Assembly (NCBI RefSeq): GCF_900113615.1
Contig: NZ_FOPZ01000003.1
Location: 62,001 to 126,000 of the forward strand
DNA length: 64,000 nt
Direction of reading: 5' to 3'
Source of the DNA: Halorubrum aquaticum
Lineage (GTDB): Archaea; Halobacteriota; Halobacteria; Halobacteriales; Haloferacaceae
The notes beneath the pieces are model-generated. The model did no database searches. It saw nothing but the letters and a program-made list of their open reading frames with translations, and was not told the origin of the DNA. The translations under genes were made by a program, and so were the position numbers. Every line of letters starts with the position of its first letter. Position 1 is the first letter of the stretch. Positions 16,932 through 25,621 of this stretch are shown here, in pieces.

Positions 16932-16944
16932 TAACTGTCAGTTA
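16932..16944 (-). promoter_or_regulatory. 13-base palindrome in the metY promoter, candidate operator
   Basis: TAACTGTCAGTTA is a perfect odd palindrome 31-43 bases before the metY ATG. On the minus strand it runs directly into the TATA-like TTATAGAAG. This is where a repressor or activator of methionine synthesis could act. The GH3 gene promoter (CCCTATAACG near 16974-16982) is on the other side, so the site could serve both. Regulation is inferred from position only. Confidence 0.45.
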
Positions 16945-17003
16945 CGGCAAGGCCTGCCGGACCCGGGGCCAACCCCTATAACGCCGCCAACCGATCCCGA
17001 CAC

Positions 17004-19139
17004 ATGACCACGGACGCGGAGATCGGCCGGCTCGTCGACGCGCTCACGATCGACGAGGCCGTTCGGCTCGTCTCCGGCACGACCGACCCGACCGGGCGCG
17101 CGACGGGGTACCTCGCGGGCGTCGAGCGGCTCGGGATCCCCCCGTTCCGCATGGTCGACGGCCCCCTCGGGGTCCGGATCCCCGACGAGTCGGCGACCGC
17201 GTTCCCCGCCCCGATCGCGCTGGCCGCGACGTTCGACGCCGACCTGGCCCGCGAGCACGGCGCGGCGCTCGGCCGTGAGACCCGCGCCGCCGGCGCCGAC
17301 TCCCTGCTCGCGCCGGGGACGAACCTGATCCGCGTCCCGCAGGGCGGGCGGAACTTCGAGTACTTCTCGGAGGACCCCGTGCTCTCGGCGCGGACCGCGG
17401 CCGCCGTCGTCGAGGGGATCGAGTCCGCGGCCGTCGTCGCGACGCCGAAACACTACGTCGCGAACGCCCAGGAGACGGGTCGAGCCTCGGTCAGCGCGGA
17501 GGTCGACGAGCGTGCGCTCCGTGAACTGTACCTCCCGTCGTTCCGCGCGGCGGTCGCGGCCGGGGCCGGATCGGTCATGTCGGCGTACAACGGCGTGAAC
17601 GGCACCCGAATGAGCGACCACCGGCGGCTGTTGACGGGCGTGTTGAAGGGCGAGTGGGGGTTCGACGGGTACGTCGTCTCCGACTGGTACGGCACCGAGG
17701 GCGCGGTCGACGCCGCGGCCGCCGGCCTCGACGTCGAGATGCCCGGCGTTCCGATGGCGGACCACGACGACGAGGCGGACCCGTCCGACCCGATCCCCCC
17801 GGAGATCGCTCGCGGGATGCCCGACCCGGAATCCTGCGAGCCGTTCGACGAGGCCCTCCCCGCCGCGGTCCGCGACGGAACCCTCCCGCGGGAACGTCTC
17901 GACGACATGGCAACGCGAGTGCTCCGGACGATGGGACGAGTCGGTCTGCTCGACGGCGACCGCCGGGCAGGCGACGCCGATCGGCGGACGGTCGACGCGG
18001 ACGCCCACCGCCGGCTGGCGTTCCGGGTGGCGACGCGCGGGTCGGTCCTGCTGAAGAACGACGGCGTGCTCCCGCTGGCGGACGACGACGTCGCGCTCGT
18101 CGGTCCCGCGGTCGAGGAGGCGGTCCTCGGCGGGGGCGGTTCCTCGGAGACGACGCCGGAGACGAGCACGAGCCCGCGGGAGGGGATCGAGGCGCGGGCG
18201 GGCGGAGCCGTGACCGTCGTTCCCGGTCACCCGCCGGTCGAGGGGATCTCGATGCTCGACCTCCTGGCCGGCGGGGACGACACTGACGAGGACGGAGACG
18301 GGGGCGAAGAGTCCGGCCGCGAGCACGACGTGGACTCGGCGGTCGCGGCCGCCGAGGCCGCCGACGTCGCCGTCGTCGTCGTCCGCGACACCGCGACGGA
18401 GGCGCTCGACCGGGACGGGCTGGGGCTCCCGGGCCGCCAGGACGAACTGGTCGAGGCGGTCGCCGCGGCCAACGGTCGGACCGTCGTGGCGGTCGCGGCG
18501 AGCGGCCCGGTCGAGCTCCCGTGGCGCGAGGCGGTCGACGGCGTCCTCCTGAACTGGTATCCGGGACAGGTCCACGGCGACGCGCTCGCCGCGCTCCTCT
18601 ACGGGGACGCCGACCCCGGCGGCCGGCTCCCCGTCTCGTTCGCTCCGGAGTCCGCGTACCCGACGGCCGAGCGCCGTCGCTTCCCCGGGGTCGACGACCG
18701 GGTCCACCACGACGAGGGCGTGTTCGTCGGCTACCGCCGGTTCGACGCCCGCCACGTCGAGCCGACCTACCCGTTCGGCCACGGGAACTCGTACGCGGCG
18801 TTCGAGTACCGGGACGCGGTCGTCGACGACGAGGGGAACGACACGACCGTCGAGGTCGCCATCGCGAACGTCTCCGACCGCGACGGGCGCGAGGTCGTCC
18901 AGGCGTACGTTCGCCCGCCGCGCGTCGCGGGCGTCGACCGGCCGGTCCGCGAGTTCGCCGGTGCCGAGAGCGTCGCCGTCGCCGCGGGAGGGACGGCAAC
19001 GGTCGAGATCCGTCTCGACGACCTCGTGTTCTCCCGGTACGACCCCGACGACGGATGGACCGTCGACGACGGGGAGTACGTCGTCGAGATCGGCCGGTCC
19101 TCGCGTGACGCTCGGTTCGAACTTGCGATCGGGCGATGA
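17004..19139 (+). CDS. Glycoside hydrolase family 3 (beta-glucosidase type)
   Basis: A 711-residue cytoplasmic enzyme (no signal peptide) that would release terminal beta-linked sugars. Domain 1 is a TIM barrel with MVDGPLGVRIP, TPKHYVANAQETGR and the nucleophile Asp227 in VVSDWYGTEG. Domain 2 (about 340-560) is the alpha/beta sandwich with VLLKNDGVLPL and LNWYPGQVHGDALAALLYGD. A fibronectin-III-like C-terminal domain begins about residue 610. A TATA box CCTATAACG lies about 27 bases before the ATG, suggesting a leaderless mRNA. The acidic insert DDTDEDGDGGEESG in domain 2 is typical of halophiles. The natural sugar is unknown. Confidence 0.93.
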   Translation: MTTDAEIGRLVDALTIDEAVRLVSGTTDPTGRATGYLAGVERLGIPPFRMVDGPLGVRIPDESATAFPAPIALAATFDADLAREHGAALGRETRAAGADSLLAPGTNLIRVPQGGRNFEYFSEDPVLSARTAAAVVEGIESAAVVATPKHYVANAQETGRASVSAEVDERALRELYLPSFRAAVAAGAGSVMSAYNGVNGTRMSDHRRLLTGVLKGEWGFDGYVVSDWYGTEGAVDAAAAGLDVEMPGVPMADHDDEADPSDPIPPEIARGMPDPESCEPFDEALPAAVRDGTLPRERLDDMATRVLRTMGRVGLLDGDRRAGDADRRTVDADAHRRLAFRVATRGSVLLKNDGVLPLADDDVALVGPAVEEAVLGGGGSSETTPETSTSPREGIEARAGGAVTVVPGHPPVEGISMLDLLAGGDDTDEDGDGGEESGREHDVDSAVAAAEAADVAVVVVRDTATEALDRDGLGLPGRQDELVEAVAAANGRTVVAVAASGPVELPWREAVDGVLLNWYPGQVHGDALAALLYGDADPGGRLPVSFAPESAYPTAERRRFPGVDDRVHHDEGVFVGYRRFDARHVEPTYPFGHGNSYAAFEYRDAVVDDEGNDTTVEVAIANVSDRDGREVVQAYVRPPRVAGVDRPVREFAGAESVAVAAGGTATVEIRLDDLVFSRYDPDDGWTVDDGEYVVEIGRSSRDARFELAIGR

Positions 19140-19209
19140 GGTCCGACTCCCTGTCGTTCCGCCGCCTCGACACGTGCGTTTATCCCCGATGGCGCCCCAC
19201 GGTCCGGTA

Positions 19210-20631
19210 ATGGCAGCCGCCGACAACCCGGTTCCCGACCTCGGCGGTCGGGCCCGCGCCTGTGCCGACCGCCTGCGTGTGGCCGACCGCGTCCTGCTCG
19301 CCTCGCACATCGACGCCGACGGGCTCACGAGCGCCGCCGTCGCCTCGTCGGCGCTCGCGCGGGCGGGGATCGACCACGAGGTCGTCTTCGAGAAGCAGCT
19401 CGACGCCGAGTCGATAGCGGGGATCGCCGCCCGCGAGTTCGAGGTCGTCCTGTTCACCGACTTCGGCTCCGGACAGCTCGACGTCATCGCCGACCACGAG
19501 AGCCGCGGCGATTTCGTCCCCGTGGTCGCCGATCACCACCAGCCCGCCGACCCCGACACGGAGTTCCATCTCAATCCCTTGCTCGAAGGTATCGACGGCG
19601 CGAGCGAGCTCTCGGGGGCGGGCGCGAGCTACGTCCTCGCCCGCGCCTTGGAGGGTTCCGACGGCGACAACCGCGACCTCGCGGGGCTGGCGGTCGTCGG
19701 CGCGGTCGGCGACATGCAGGACGGCGGCGGGGGACTCGTCGGGGCGAACGAGGCCATCGTCGCCGACGGCGTCGCCGCGGGCGTCCTCGAGGAGCGCACC
19801 GACCTCGACCTCTACGGCCGACAGACCCGGCCGCTCCCGAAGCTGTTGGAGTACGCCTCCGACGTTCGGATCCCGGGAATCTCCAACGACGAGGCGGGCG
19901 CGATCGGCTTCCTCCGTGACCTCGACGTCGACGTGAAACGCGACGGCGAGTGGCGGCGTTGGGTCGACCTCGACGGCGAGGAGCGACGAACGCTCGTCTC
20001 CGCGCTGATGCAACGCGCCGTCGCCTCCGGCGTTCCCGCCGACCGGATCGAGACGCTCGTCGGCACCTCGTACACGCTGCTCGACGAGGAGCCCGGCACC
20101 GAACTCCGGGACGTCAGCGAGTTCTCGACGCTGCTCAACGCGACCGCGCGGTACGAGCGCGCGGACGTCGGACTGGTGGTGTGTCTCGGCGACCGTGACG
20201 CGGCGCTCGCGGAGGCACGACGGCTGCTCCGGAACCACAGACGGAACCTCTCGGAGGGCCTCCAGTGGGTGAAGACGGAGGGCGTGACCCACGAGGAGCA
20301 CCTCCAGTGGTTCGACGCCGGCTCGCGGATCCGCGAGACGATCGTCGGGATCGTGGCCGGGATGGCGGCCGGATCGCCCGCCGTCGACCGCTCGAAGCCC
20401 GTGATCGCGTTCGCCGAGAAGGGCGACACGGAGCTGAAGGTCTCCTCGCGCGGAACGGAACGGCTCGTTCGGCAGGGGCTCGACCTCTCGGCCGTGATGC
20501 GCGAGGCGAGCCGGTCCGTGGGCGGCGATGGCGGCGGCCACGACGTCGCCGCCGGCGCGACGATCCCGGTCGGCGAGCGTGACGCGTTCCTCGCGACGGC
20601 GGACGAACTGGTCGGGGATCAGCTCTCGTAG
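19210..20631 (+). CDS. recJ: RecJ-like DHH-family single-strand exonuclease
   Basis: A 473-residue phosphoesterase related to archaeal GAN/RecJ nucleases that act at forks and in repair. Motif I is LASHIDADGLTSAA, motif II VLFTDFGSGQLD, motif III VVADHHQP, and the later AVVGAVGDMQDG motif is present. The C-terminal DHHA1 region has GHDVAAGATIPVGERDAFL. I chose ATG 19210: a TATA-like TTTATCC lies about 30 bases before it, and the ATG at 19189 is too close for a leaderless mRNA. The gene is monocistronic and convergent with the HalX regulator. Confidence 0.9.
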   Translation: MAAADNPVPDLGGRARACADRLRVADRVLLASHIDADGLTSAAVASSALARAGIDHEVVFEKQLDAESIAGIAAREFEVVLFTDFGSGQLDVIADHESRGDFVPVVADHHQPADPDTEFHLNPLLEGIDGASELSGAGASYVLARALEGSDGDNRDLAGLAVVGAVGDMQDGGGGLVGANEAIVADGVAAGVLEERTDLDLYGRQTRPLPKLLEYASDVRIPGISNDEAGAIGFLRDLDVDVKRDGEWRRWVDLDGEERRTLVSALMQRAVASGVPADRIETLVGTSYTLLDEEPGTELRDVSEFSTLLNATARYERADVGLVVCLGDRDAALAEARRLLRNHRRNLSEGLQWVKTEGVTHEEHLQWFDAGSRIRETIVGIVAGMAAGSPAVDRSKPVIAFAEKGDTELKVSSRGTERLVRQGLDLSAVMREASRSVGGDGGGHDVAAGATIPVGERDAFLATADELVGDQLS

Positions 20632-20656
20632 GGGCAACCGTCACTCCGGGTCGCCG

Positions 20657-21220
20657 TCACGCCTCGCCGATGTCCCGGAACATCGCGCGGTAGTCGTCCG
20701 TCGAGAGCGACTCCGCGATGGCGTCCATGTCGGCGTCGAGGTCGTCGAGTCGGTCGACGAGTTCGGCGAACGCCTCGTTTCCGTCGAGTTGGGCGGTCGG
20801 CTTCTGCGCCTTGAGGACCGCTCGTTTGCTCGCCAGCGCGGCGGCCTCTTGGAGGAGGTCGTCGTACTCGTCGCGGGTCAGGAGCGTCTCGAGCGCGGAG
20901 AGGAGGTTCGCGCGGCTCACCGGCTTCGTCAAGTAGAGGTCGAAACCCATGCCGATGATGTCGAAGTCGGGTTCGACGGCGGTCACCATCGCGACTCGGC
21001 ATCCGAGGTCGTTCTCGCGGATGTGTTCGAGCACGTCGTCGCCGCTGCCGTCGGGGAGCCGTCGGTCGAGCAGGACGGCGTCGACGGTCCCGTCGACGAC
21101 GTCCATCGCCTCGGCGGCTGTCTCGGCGACGGTGACGTCGTAGCGCTCCTCGAGGAAGCCGGCGTAAAGCGCCGCGATGTCCGGCTCGTCTTCCACGACG
21201 AGGACCGTCGCTTCGCTCAC
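20657..21220 (-). CDS. Response regulator with HalX output domain
   Basis: A 187-residue protein: a receiver domain (residues 1-120; acidic pair E10-D11, phosphoacceptor Asp52 in AVLLDRRLPDGSG, conserved Lys in YLTKPVSR), then a HalX domain (about 120-187; ETLLTRDEYDDLLQEAAALASKRAVLK). HalX is a coiled-coil module found in halophilic archaea whose biochemistry is unknown. The adjacent KaiC-like gene is divergent. No partner kinase is directly beside it. Confidence 0.93.
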   Translation of the reverse strand: MSEATVLVVEDEPDIAALYAGFLEERYDVTVAETAAEAMDVVDGTVDAVLLDRRLPDGSGDDVLEHIRENDLGCRVAMVTAVEPDFDIIGMGFDLYLTKPVSRANLLSALETLLTRDEYDDLLQEAAALASKRAVLKAQKPTAQLDGNEAFAELVDRLDDLDADMDAIAESLSTDDYRAMFRDIGEA

Positions 21221-21365
21221 CGCCGATCACCGTCGGAAGCGACGGGATACGTTTCACCGGGCATACTGGACGTGGCGGCGTGTCGACGAATAAAGCTGTC
21301 GCCGTCTTCCCATCCGCAAAGGTCCGGTCGTCTCTCGGGCCGCCCCGGCGGCTCGAACGGATCGT

Positions 21366-21377
21366 CTTTTATATACT
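21366..21377 (+). promoter_or_regulatory. TATA box of the KaiC-like gene
   Basis: CTTTTATATACT is a near-consensus haloarchaeal TATA element. Its centre is about 28 bases before the ATG at 21400, predicting transcription start at or next to the start codon, that is, a leaderless mRNA. This fixes the start of the 242-residue protein and excludes the longer upstream frame. Confidence 0.8.
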
Positions 21378-21399
21378 CCCGCCGCGAAGACCGAGGCGA

Positions 21400-22128
21400 A
21401 TGTCAGAACTCGTCTCTACCGGAGTCGAGGGGCTCGACTCGATCCTCACCGGCGGCATCACGGAGCAGTCGACCGTCTTGGTCTCCGGGAACCCCGGCAC
21501 CGGAAAGAGCATCTTCGGGATCCAGTACCTCTATACGGGCGTCACCGACCACGACGAGCGCGGCGTGTACGTCTCCTTCGAGGAGGACGAGGCCGACATC
21601 CGCGCCGCCGCCGAATCGGTCGGGTTCGAGGACTTCGGCGATCTGGTCGACGACGGCGAGATCGTGATCCTCGACAAGCGACAGATGCTCCGGGAGACCG
21701 ACTTCTCGACCGCCGTCGACAAGTTGCTCGACACGATCGAGGGCGAGGACTTCGACCGGCTCGTGCTCGACTCGCTGTCGATGTTCCAGCTGTTCTTCGA
21801 GGACGAACAGGAGAAACGGACCTACCTGCTGAAGTTCTCCGACATCCTCAAGGCGAACGGGCTGACCTCGCTTCTCATCAACGAGCAGGGCGCGGTGTTC
21901 CCCGACACCGAGGTCGGTCTGGAGAACTTCCTCACCGACGGCAACATCTACTTCATCCAGACGCCGACGGACTCGGGTGTCAACCGCTACGTCTGGGTCG
22001 CGAAGATGCGCAAACAGGACATCGACACGGACATCTTCCCGATGGAGATCGGACAGGGAGGGATCACGGTCCACGAGCGGGCGGGGGGGTTCTCGATGAT
22101 GAGCCGGTCCGACGAGCCGTCGTTCTGA
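21400..22128 (+). CDS. KaiC-like RecA-superfamily ATPase, single domain
   Basis: A 242-residue ATPase. Walker A is GNPGTGKS (about residues 31-38); the adjacent catalytic Glu pair is FEEDE; Walker B is LVLDSLS; the end has DIFPMEIGQGGITVHE. This matches single-domain KaiC-like proteins of haloarchaea; ArlH in the archaellum cluster downstream is a relative. Roles in signalling or light/dark control have been suggested for halophile homologs. It is 2 bases from the end of a convergent wHTH gene. Neighbours (HalX regulator, archaellins) suggest a link to motility or sensing, which is inference. Confidence 0.88.
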   Translation: MSELVSTGVEGLDSILTGGITEQSTVLVSGNPGTGKSIFGIQYLYTGVTDHDERGVYVSFEEDEADIRAAAESVGFEDFGDLVDDGEIVILDKRQMLRETDFSTAVDKLLDTIEGEDFDRLVLDSLSMFQLFFEDEQEKRTYLLKFSDILKANGLTSLLINEQGAVFPDTEVGLENFLTDGNIYFIQTPTDSGVNRYVWVAKMRKQDIDTDIFPMEIGQGGITVHERAGGFSMMSRSDEPSF

Positions 22129-22129
22129 C

Positions 22130-22471
22130 TCAGTCGCCCTTCGCCGAGAGGTCGCGCCACACGTCGTCGAGGCGGTTCTTGACCGCGGAGCGCTCCTCGA
22201 CCTCGACGGTGAGCCCGTCCCGGAAGTCGACGTCGACGCCGTCGACCTTCCGGCGGTACACCTTCACCCGGCGGTGCTCGTCGGAGAGCGGTCGGTCGTG
22301 GAGTTCGAGCAGGTCGGCCTCCTCCAGCTCGTTGATCCGGCGGTAACACGTCGCGATGGGGACCTCCAGCTCCTCGCTCAGGTCCTGGGCGGACTTGGCG
22401 TCGCCCGTCGCCGTCAGGATGTCCGTGTTGTACTTGTTTCCGAGCACCGTGATCAGGTCGTCCCCCACCAT
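22130..22471 (-). CDS. Winged-helix transcription regulator (ArsR-like)
   Basis: A 113-residue DNA-binding protein from ATG 22469-22471. A winged helix covers about residues 1-65 (LGNKYNTDILTATGDAKSAQDLSEEL, then CYRRINELEEADLLELHDR), followed by KVYRRKVDGVDVDF. Effector and targets are unknown. A TTG 12 bases upstream is less likely. The promoter is the AT-rich GATATTGATAGG region around 22500-22515. It ends one base from the convergent KaiC-like gene, so the two transcripts must overlap at their 3' ends. Confidence 0.85.
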   Translation of the reverse strand: MVGDDLITVLGNKYNTDILTATGDAKSAQDLSEELEVPIATCYRRINELEEADLLELHDRPLSDEHRRVKVYRRKVDGVDVDFRDGLTVEVEERSAVKNRLDDVWRDLSAKGD

Positions 22472-22690
22472 TATCGTTATCAATTGTGAGTCCCGGACCC
22501 AAAAAGATATTGATAGGGAGCACGGCCGCCGCCGGCATTCGTCGAGTCGTCGACGCGGAACGGTCGGGTTTCCGAGGGTCTGCGGCCGCGCGGCGATCGG
22601 TCGCGTATGACCGATCGTCGATCCGCCGAACGTTATCGGTATTGATACCCGTTACAGGAGCTTTATCGTGGCCGAGCGGGCAGGCCGCGT

Positions 22691-23029
22691 ATGGACCTCA
22701 TCGAAGGACTGTATCTCGTGACGACCACCGTGCTCGCGGGGGCGGGCGCGACGCTGTCGGCGTTCGCGGTGACGGCGTACCGCTCCTCCGGGCGGACCGC
22801 GATGGCGTACCTCGCCGTCGGGTTCGGACTGGTCGTCGTCGCCGCGCTCGCCACTCCCCTCGCGGCGTTTCGGACGGCGTTCGCGAACCCCCGAGCGCTG
22901 CTCTTGGTCAACACCGGCCTGCTCGCGGGGTCGATGGCGCTCGTCGCGGGGAGTCTCGTGGTCTACGAGCCGGGTACGCGCGAGTTCGTGATCTCCGAGT
23001 CGGAGATCAGCGAGGTTGGAGACCAGTGA
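22691..23029 (+). CDS. Three-helix membrane protein of unknown function
   Basis: A 112-residue protein with three hydrophobic helices (about residues 5-28, 37-60, 70-92) and a short acidic tail VISESEISEVGDQ. GCTTTATCG lies 27 bases before the ATG and fits a leaderless promoter. It is next to the wHTH regulator, transcribed divergently, an arrangement common in haloarchaea, where such membrane proteins flank wHTH genes. I do not recognise the function. Confidence 0.75.
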   Translation: MDLIEGLYLVTTTVLAGAGATLSAFAVTAYRSSGRTAMAYLAVGFGLVVVAALATPLAAFRTAFANPRALLLVNTGLLAGSMALVAGSLVVYEPGTREFVISESEISEVGDQ

Positions 23030-23156
23030 CTCATCGGATCCATCTCTGATAATCAGATGGGCATGTCGTTTTTTGATTCTTTTACTATTTTTTTGGAATT
23101 ATCCCCAAAAACGCACGACTGCGGTAGTTTATCAACTCGAATAATCTGCCCCGTGT

Positions 23157-23226
23157 CTTTAATAGGTGATTCCCGCTCCGTAGCGATAACGCCCGCCGGG
23201 CGGACCGCGGGCCCACACAACAACCA
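23157..23226 (+). promoter_or_regulatory. Archaellin promoter and 5' leader
   Basis: CTTTAATAGG at 23157-23166 is a good TATA element about 65 bases before the archaellin ATG, so the mRNA should have a leader of roughly 35 bases, unlike the mostly leaderless genes here. Upstream, 23041-23150 is notably AT-rich with two T-runs (TTTTTTGATTC and ATTTTTTT) near 23070-23095, a likely regulatory region or terminator of the membrane-protein gene. No SD motif is evident close to the ATG. Confidence 0.55.
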
Positions 23227-23838
23227 ATGTTCGAAACCATACTGGACGAGGAAGAGCGCGGTCAAGTGGGGATCGGGACGCTCATCGTGTTCATCGCGAT
23301 GGTGCTGGTGGCGGCGATCGCCGCCGGCGTCCTGATCAACACCGCCGGGTTCCTCCAGACGCAGGCGGAGGCGACGGGGCAGGAGAGTACGAGCCAGGTC
23401 AGCGATCGGCTACAGGTCGTGAGCCAGTCCGGCTCATTCAATGATGCAGAAGGTGTGATCGAATCCGTTGACTTCGTTGTTGCGCAGTCTCCGGGTTCAG
23501 ATAATATCGATCTGAGTGAGACATCCGTTGAGATCCTCGGAGGAGACGGTCAAGAGACATTCACTCTGAGTTCGGATTTCAACGATGACGGATCCCAGAT
23601 CAACATCTTCACTGGTAGTCCCGGTGATGTTGTATTAACTGACACAAGTGATCGTGCCGAGGTTACTCTCAATTTGGATGATTCAAGTGGGGAGATCAGT
23701 CATATCGTCGGTAACGACGGCTATCTTGTCGAAGAAGGTGATTCGTTGACCGTTACGTTCACTACGCCGTCGGGGGCGACGACAACGACGGAACTGCGTG
23801 TTCCGAGTACCGTAGTTAGAGATTCGGTGAGGCTGTAA
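23227..23838 (+). CDS. arlA1: Archaellin A1 (filament protein)
   Basis: The 203-residue structural subunit of the archaellum filament. A 12-residue class III signal peptide ([12 protein letters not shown]) precedes the PibD cleavage site, G before QVGIGTL, followed by the hydrophobic assembly helix [20 protein letters not shown]. The rest is a Ser/Thr/Asp-rich outer domain ending [19 protein letters not shown]. There is not one N-x-S/T sequon, so N-glycosylation seen in other haloarchaeal archaellins is not predicted. GC content drops in the middle of the gene. It is followed after two bases by the second archaellin. Confidence 0.95.
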   Translation: MFETILDEEERGQVGIGTLIVFIAMVLVAAIAAGVLINTAGFLQTQAEATGQESTSQVSDRLQVVSQSGSFNDAEGVIESVDFVVAQSPGSDNIDLSETSVEILGGDGQETFTLSSDFNDDGSQINIFTGSPGDVVLTDTSDRAEVTLNLDDSSGEISHIVGNDGYLVEEGDSLTVTFTTPSGATTTTELRVPSTVVRDSVRL

Positions 23839-23840
23839 CA

Positions 23841-24875
23841 ATGTTCGAATTCATTACTAACACGGAAGAGCGCGGTCAAGTGGGGATCGGGACGCTCATC
23901 GTGTTCATTGCGATGGTGCTGGTGGCGGCGATCGCTGCCGGCGTCCTGATCAACACGGCTGGGTTCCTCCAGACACAGGCGGAGGCGACTGGGCAAGACA
24001 GTACGGACCTCGTGTCCGAACGGATCGACGTTACGAGCGAGGTCGGTATCGTTGAGACTGGTCAGGATCCGTCTGCGCTCGACGAGATCCGTCTCACGGT
24101 TTCCGGTGCTGCAGGGGCTGACGATATCAACCTCGCCGACACAACACTTCAGGCAGTGGGTCCGGGTGGTCAATCGAATCTCGTGTTCACTGATCAGCCG
24201 ACGAGCGACGTTGCGGCACTCTCGATCCCACAAGTGGATGAAGAATCAGATCTAACCAATAATGGGCCTGTGACAGTGTCTGTTTCGACTAACTACGATG
24301 CGTTTGATTCCTTCGATTCGACTACTGCCCAGAGAGTTGAGTTCAGCCTCACTGATGATTCTGAAGGTTCGACTGTAACTACCGAACAAACTGGAGACGA
24401 TTCAGGAAATACTGATTTCAATATCGTTGATCAGAGTACTGCTGATTCTGCCAGCACGGACCTTGCTGCTCCTACAAGCGAAATTGTGAATCCTGACGAG
24501 ATTACTGTCACGATTTACGATACTTCTGGTGCTGAGGACGAAGAAATCGGTACTGTCACACAAACTGTTGGTGCACAGGACGGTCCTGCTGAGTTGACTG
24601 GTACAGTCGATGATGCGGCAACAGTCCAGAATCTTGATGGTGACGAGTTTGCCATTGACGATCCTGATGGTGACTTTGAGAGTTCGCCCGTCCTCAACAG
24701 CGAAAATCAGTACACGATCCTGATCAACCCCAGCGCGGGTGCATTTAACGAGGGTACCTTCGGTGAAGGAAACACTGCGACTCTCGACATCGTCTCGCCT
24801 GCCGGTGCGACGACGACGGTCGAACTCCGTGCTCCTGACCTCTTCAGTGAGGGCGGTGCAGCGGTCCAGCTCTAA
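23841..24875 (+). CDS. arlA2: Archaellin A2, long variant
   Basis: A 344-residue archaellin, 140 residues longer than its neighbour. The signal peptide MFEFITNTEERG and the assembly helix ([20 protein letters not shown]) are almost identical to archaellin A1 at protein and DNA level, while the outer domain is expanded, AT-richer and rich in Ser/Thr/Asp. It ends ATTTVELRAPDLFSEGGAAVQL, again resembling A1. No N-x-S/T sequon is present. The pair probably forms one operon and one mixed filament, with the long variant giving distinct surface properties. Confidence 0.93.
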   Translation: MFEFITNTEERGQVGIGTLIVFIAMVLVAAIAAGVLINTAGFLQTQAEATGQDSTDLVSERIDVTSEVGIVETGQDPSALDEIRLTVSGAAGADDINLADTTLQAVGPGGQSNLVFTDQPTSDVAALSIPQVDEESDLTNNGPVTVSVSTNYDAFDSFDSTTAQRVEFSLTDDSEGSTVTTEQTGDDSGNTDFNIVDQSTADSASTDLAAPTSEIVNPDEITVTIYDTSGAEDEEIGTVTQTVGAQDGPAELTGTVDDAATVQNLDGDEFAIDDPDGDFESSPVLNSENQYTILINPSAGAFNEGTFGEGNTATLDIVSPAGATTTVELRAPDLFSEGGAAVQL

Positions 24876-24959
24876 CGAGCCACGAACGGCCTGCTAACCA
24901 CGTCCCCGGCGGCACGTCCGCCCGGAACACCTATTTTCTCGCGTCACCACGGCTACGCC

Positions 24960-25586
24960 ATGAGTGACCACGACGCATCGCCGGCCGACCCCGAGGAACT
25001 CGATTTCACCGACGACGAGAACGTCGTGGAGATCGGGGAGGGTCGGTACGTCGTCGGGACCGACGGCCGCCCCAACGTCCGCCGCCGGTCCCCCGAGCCG
25101 GAACCCGGCCCGGCCGACGACTCGGGGTTCCGGTCGCCGACGGACCCCGCCCCCGCCGACGAGCGCGAACCGGTCGCCGGAGATCGCCGCAATTCGGGTG
25201 CTGAGACCAGTTCGTCGAGAGGCGACGCCGGCGTCGACCGCCGCGCGGTGAGTCGGTGGCTGGCGGACTCCTTCGACGACGACGGCTTCGACTACGGCGT
25301 CGACATGACGCTCCACGCGAAGGGGTCGACCGCCCGCAACCGCATGGTCTCGAACGACGTGACGGCGACGTTCGACAACACCCTCTCGTGGTTCGTCTCC
25401 AACGCCGGGCCGGGAACCGATTCGGCGGAGGCGCTCGGGCTGCTGCTCGTCGCCGCCGACACCCCGATCGACGTGCCGCCGGTCGCGATCAAGCGGTTCG
25501 CCGCGAGCCAGGGGCTCTCCGCGAACGACTCCATCGGCGATCTGATCCGCGCCGCCGAGGAGGCCGGCGGGTTTCGGATCGAGTGA
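24960..25586 (+). CDS. Haloarchaeal protein of the archaellum region, function unknown
   Basis: A 208-residue soluble acidic protein. A disordered N-terminal 90 residues (GRYVVGTDGRPNVRRRSPEPE; ADEREPVAGDRRNSG) lead to a conserved-looking C-terminal domain of about 110 residues with SRWLADSFDDDGFDYGVDMTL and NDVTATFDNTLSWFVSNAG. I do not recognise a named family. The position right after the archaellins, 84 bases downstream and on the same strand, suggests a motility connection. TATTTTC lies about 28 bases upstream. Confidence 0.75.
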   Translation: MSDHDASPADPEELDFTDDENVVEIGEGRYVVGTDGRPNVRRRSPEPEPGPADDSGFRSPTDPAPADEREPVAGDRRNSGAETSSSRGDAGVDRRAVSRWLADSFDDDGFDYGVDMTLHAKGSTARNRMVSNDVTATFDNTLSWFVSNAGPGTDSAEALGLLLVAADTPIDVPPVAIKRFAASQGLSANDSIGDLIRAAEEAGGFRIE

Positions 25587-25621
25587 GATCGGGCGATCGG
25601 TTGGTCGTGATCGATTCTGAC

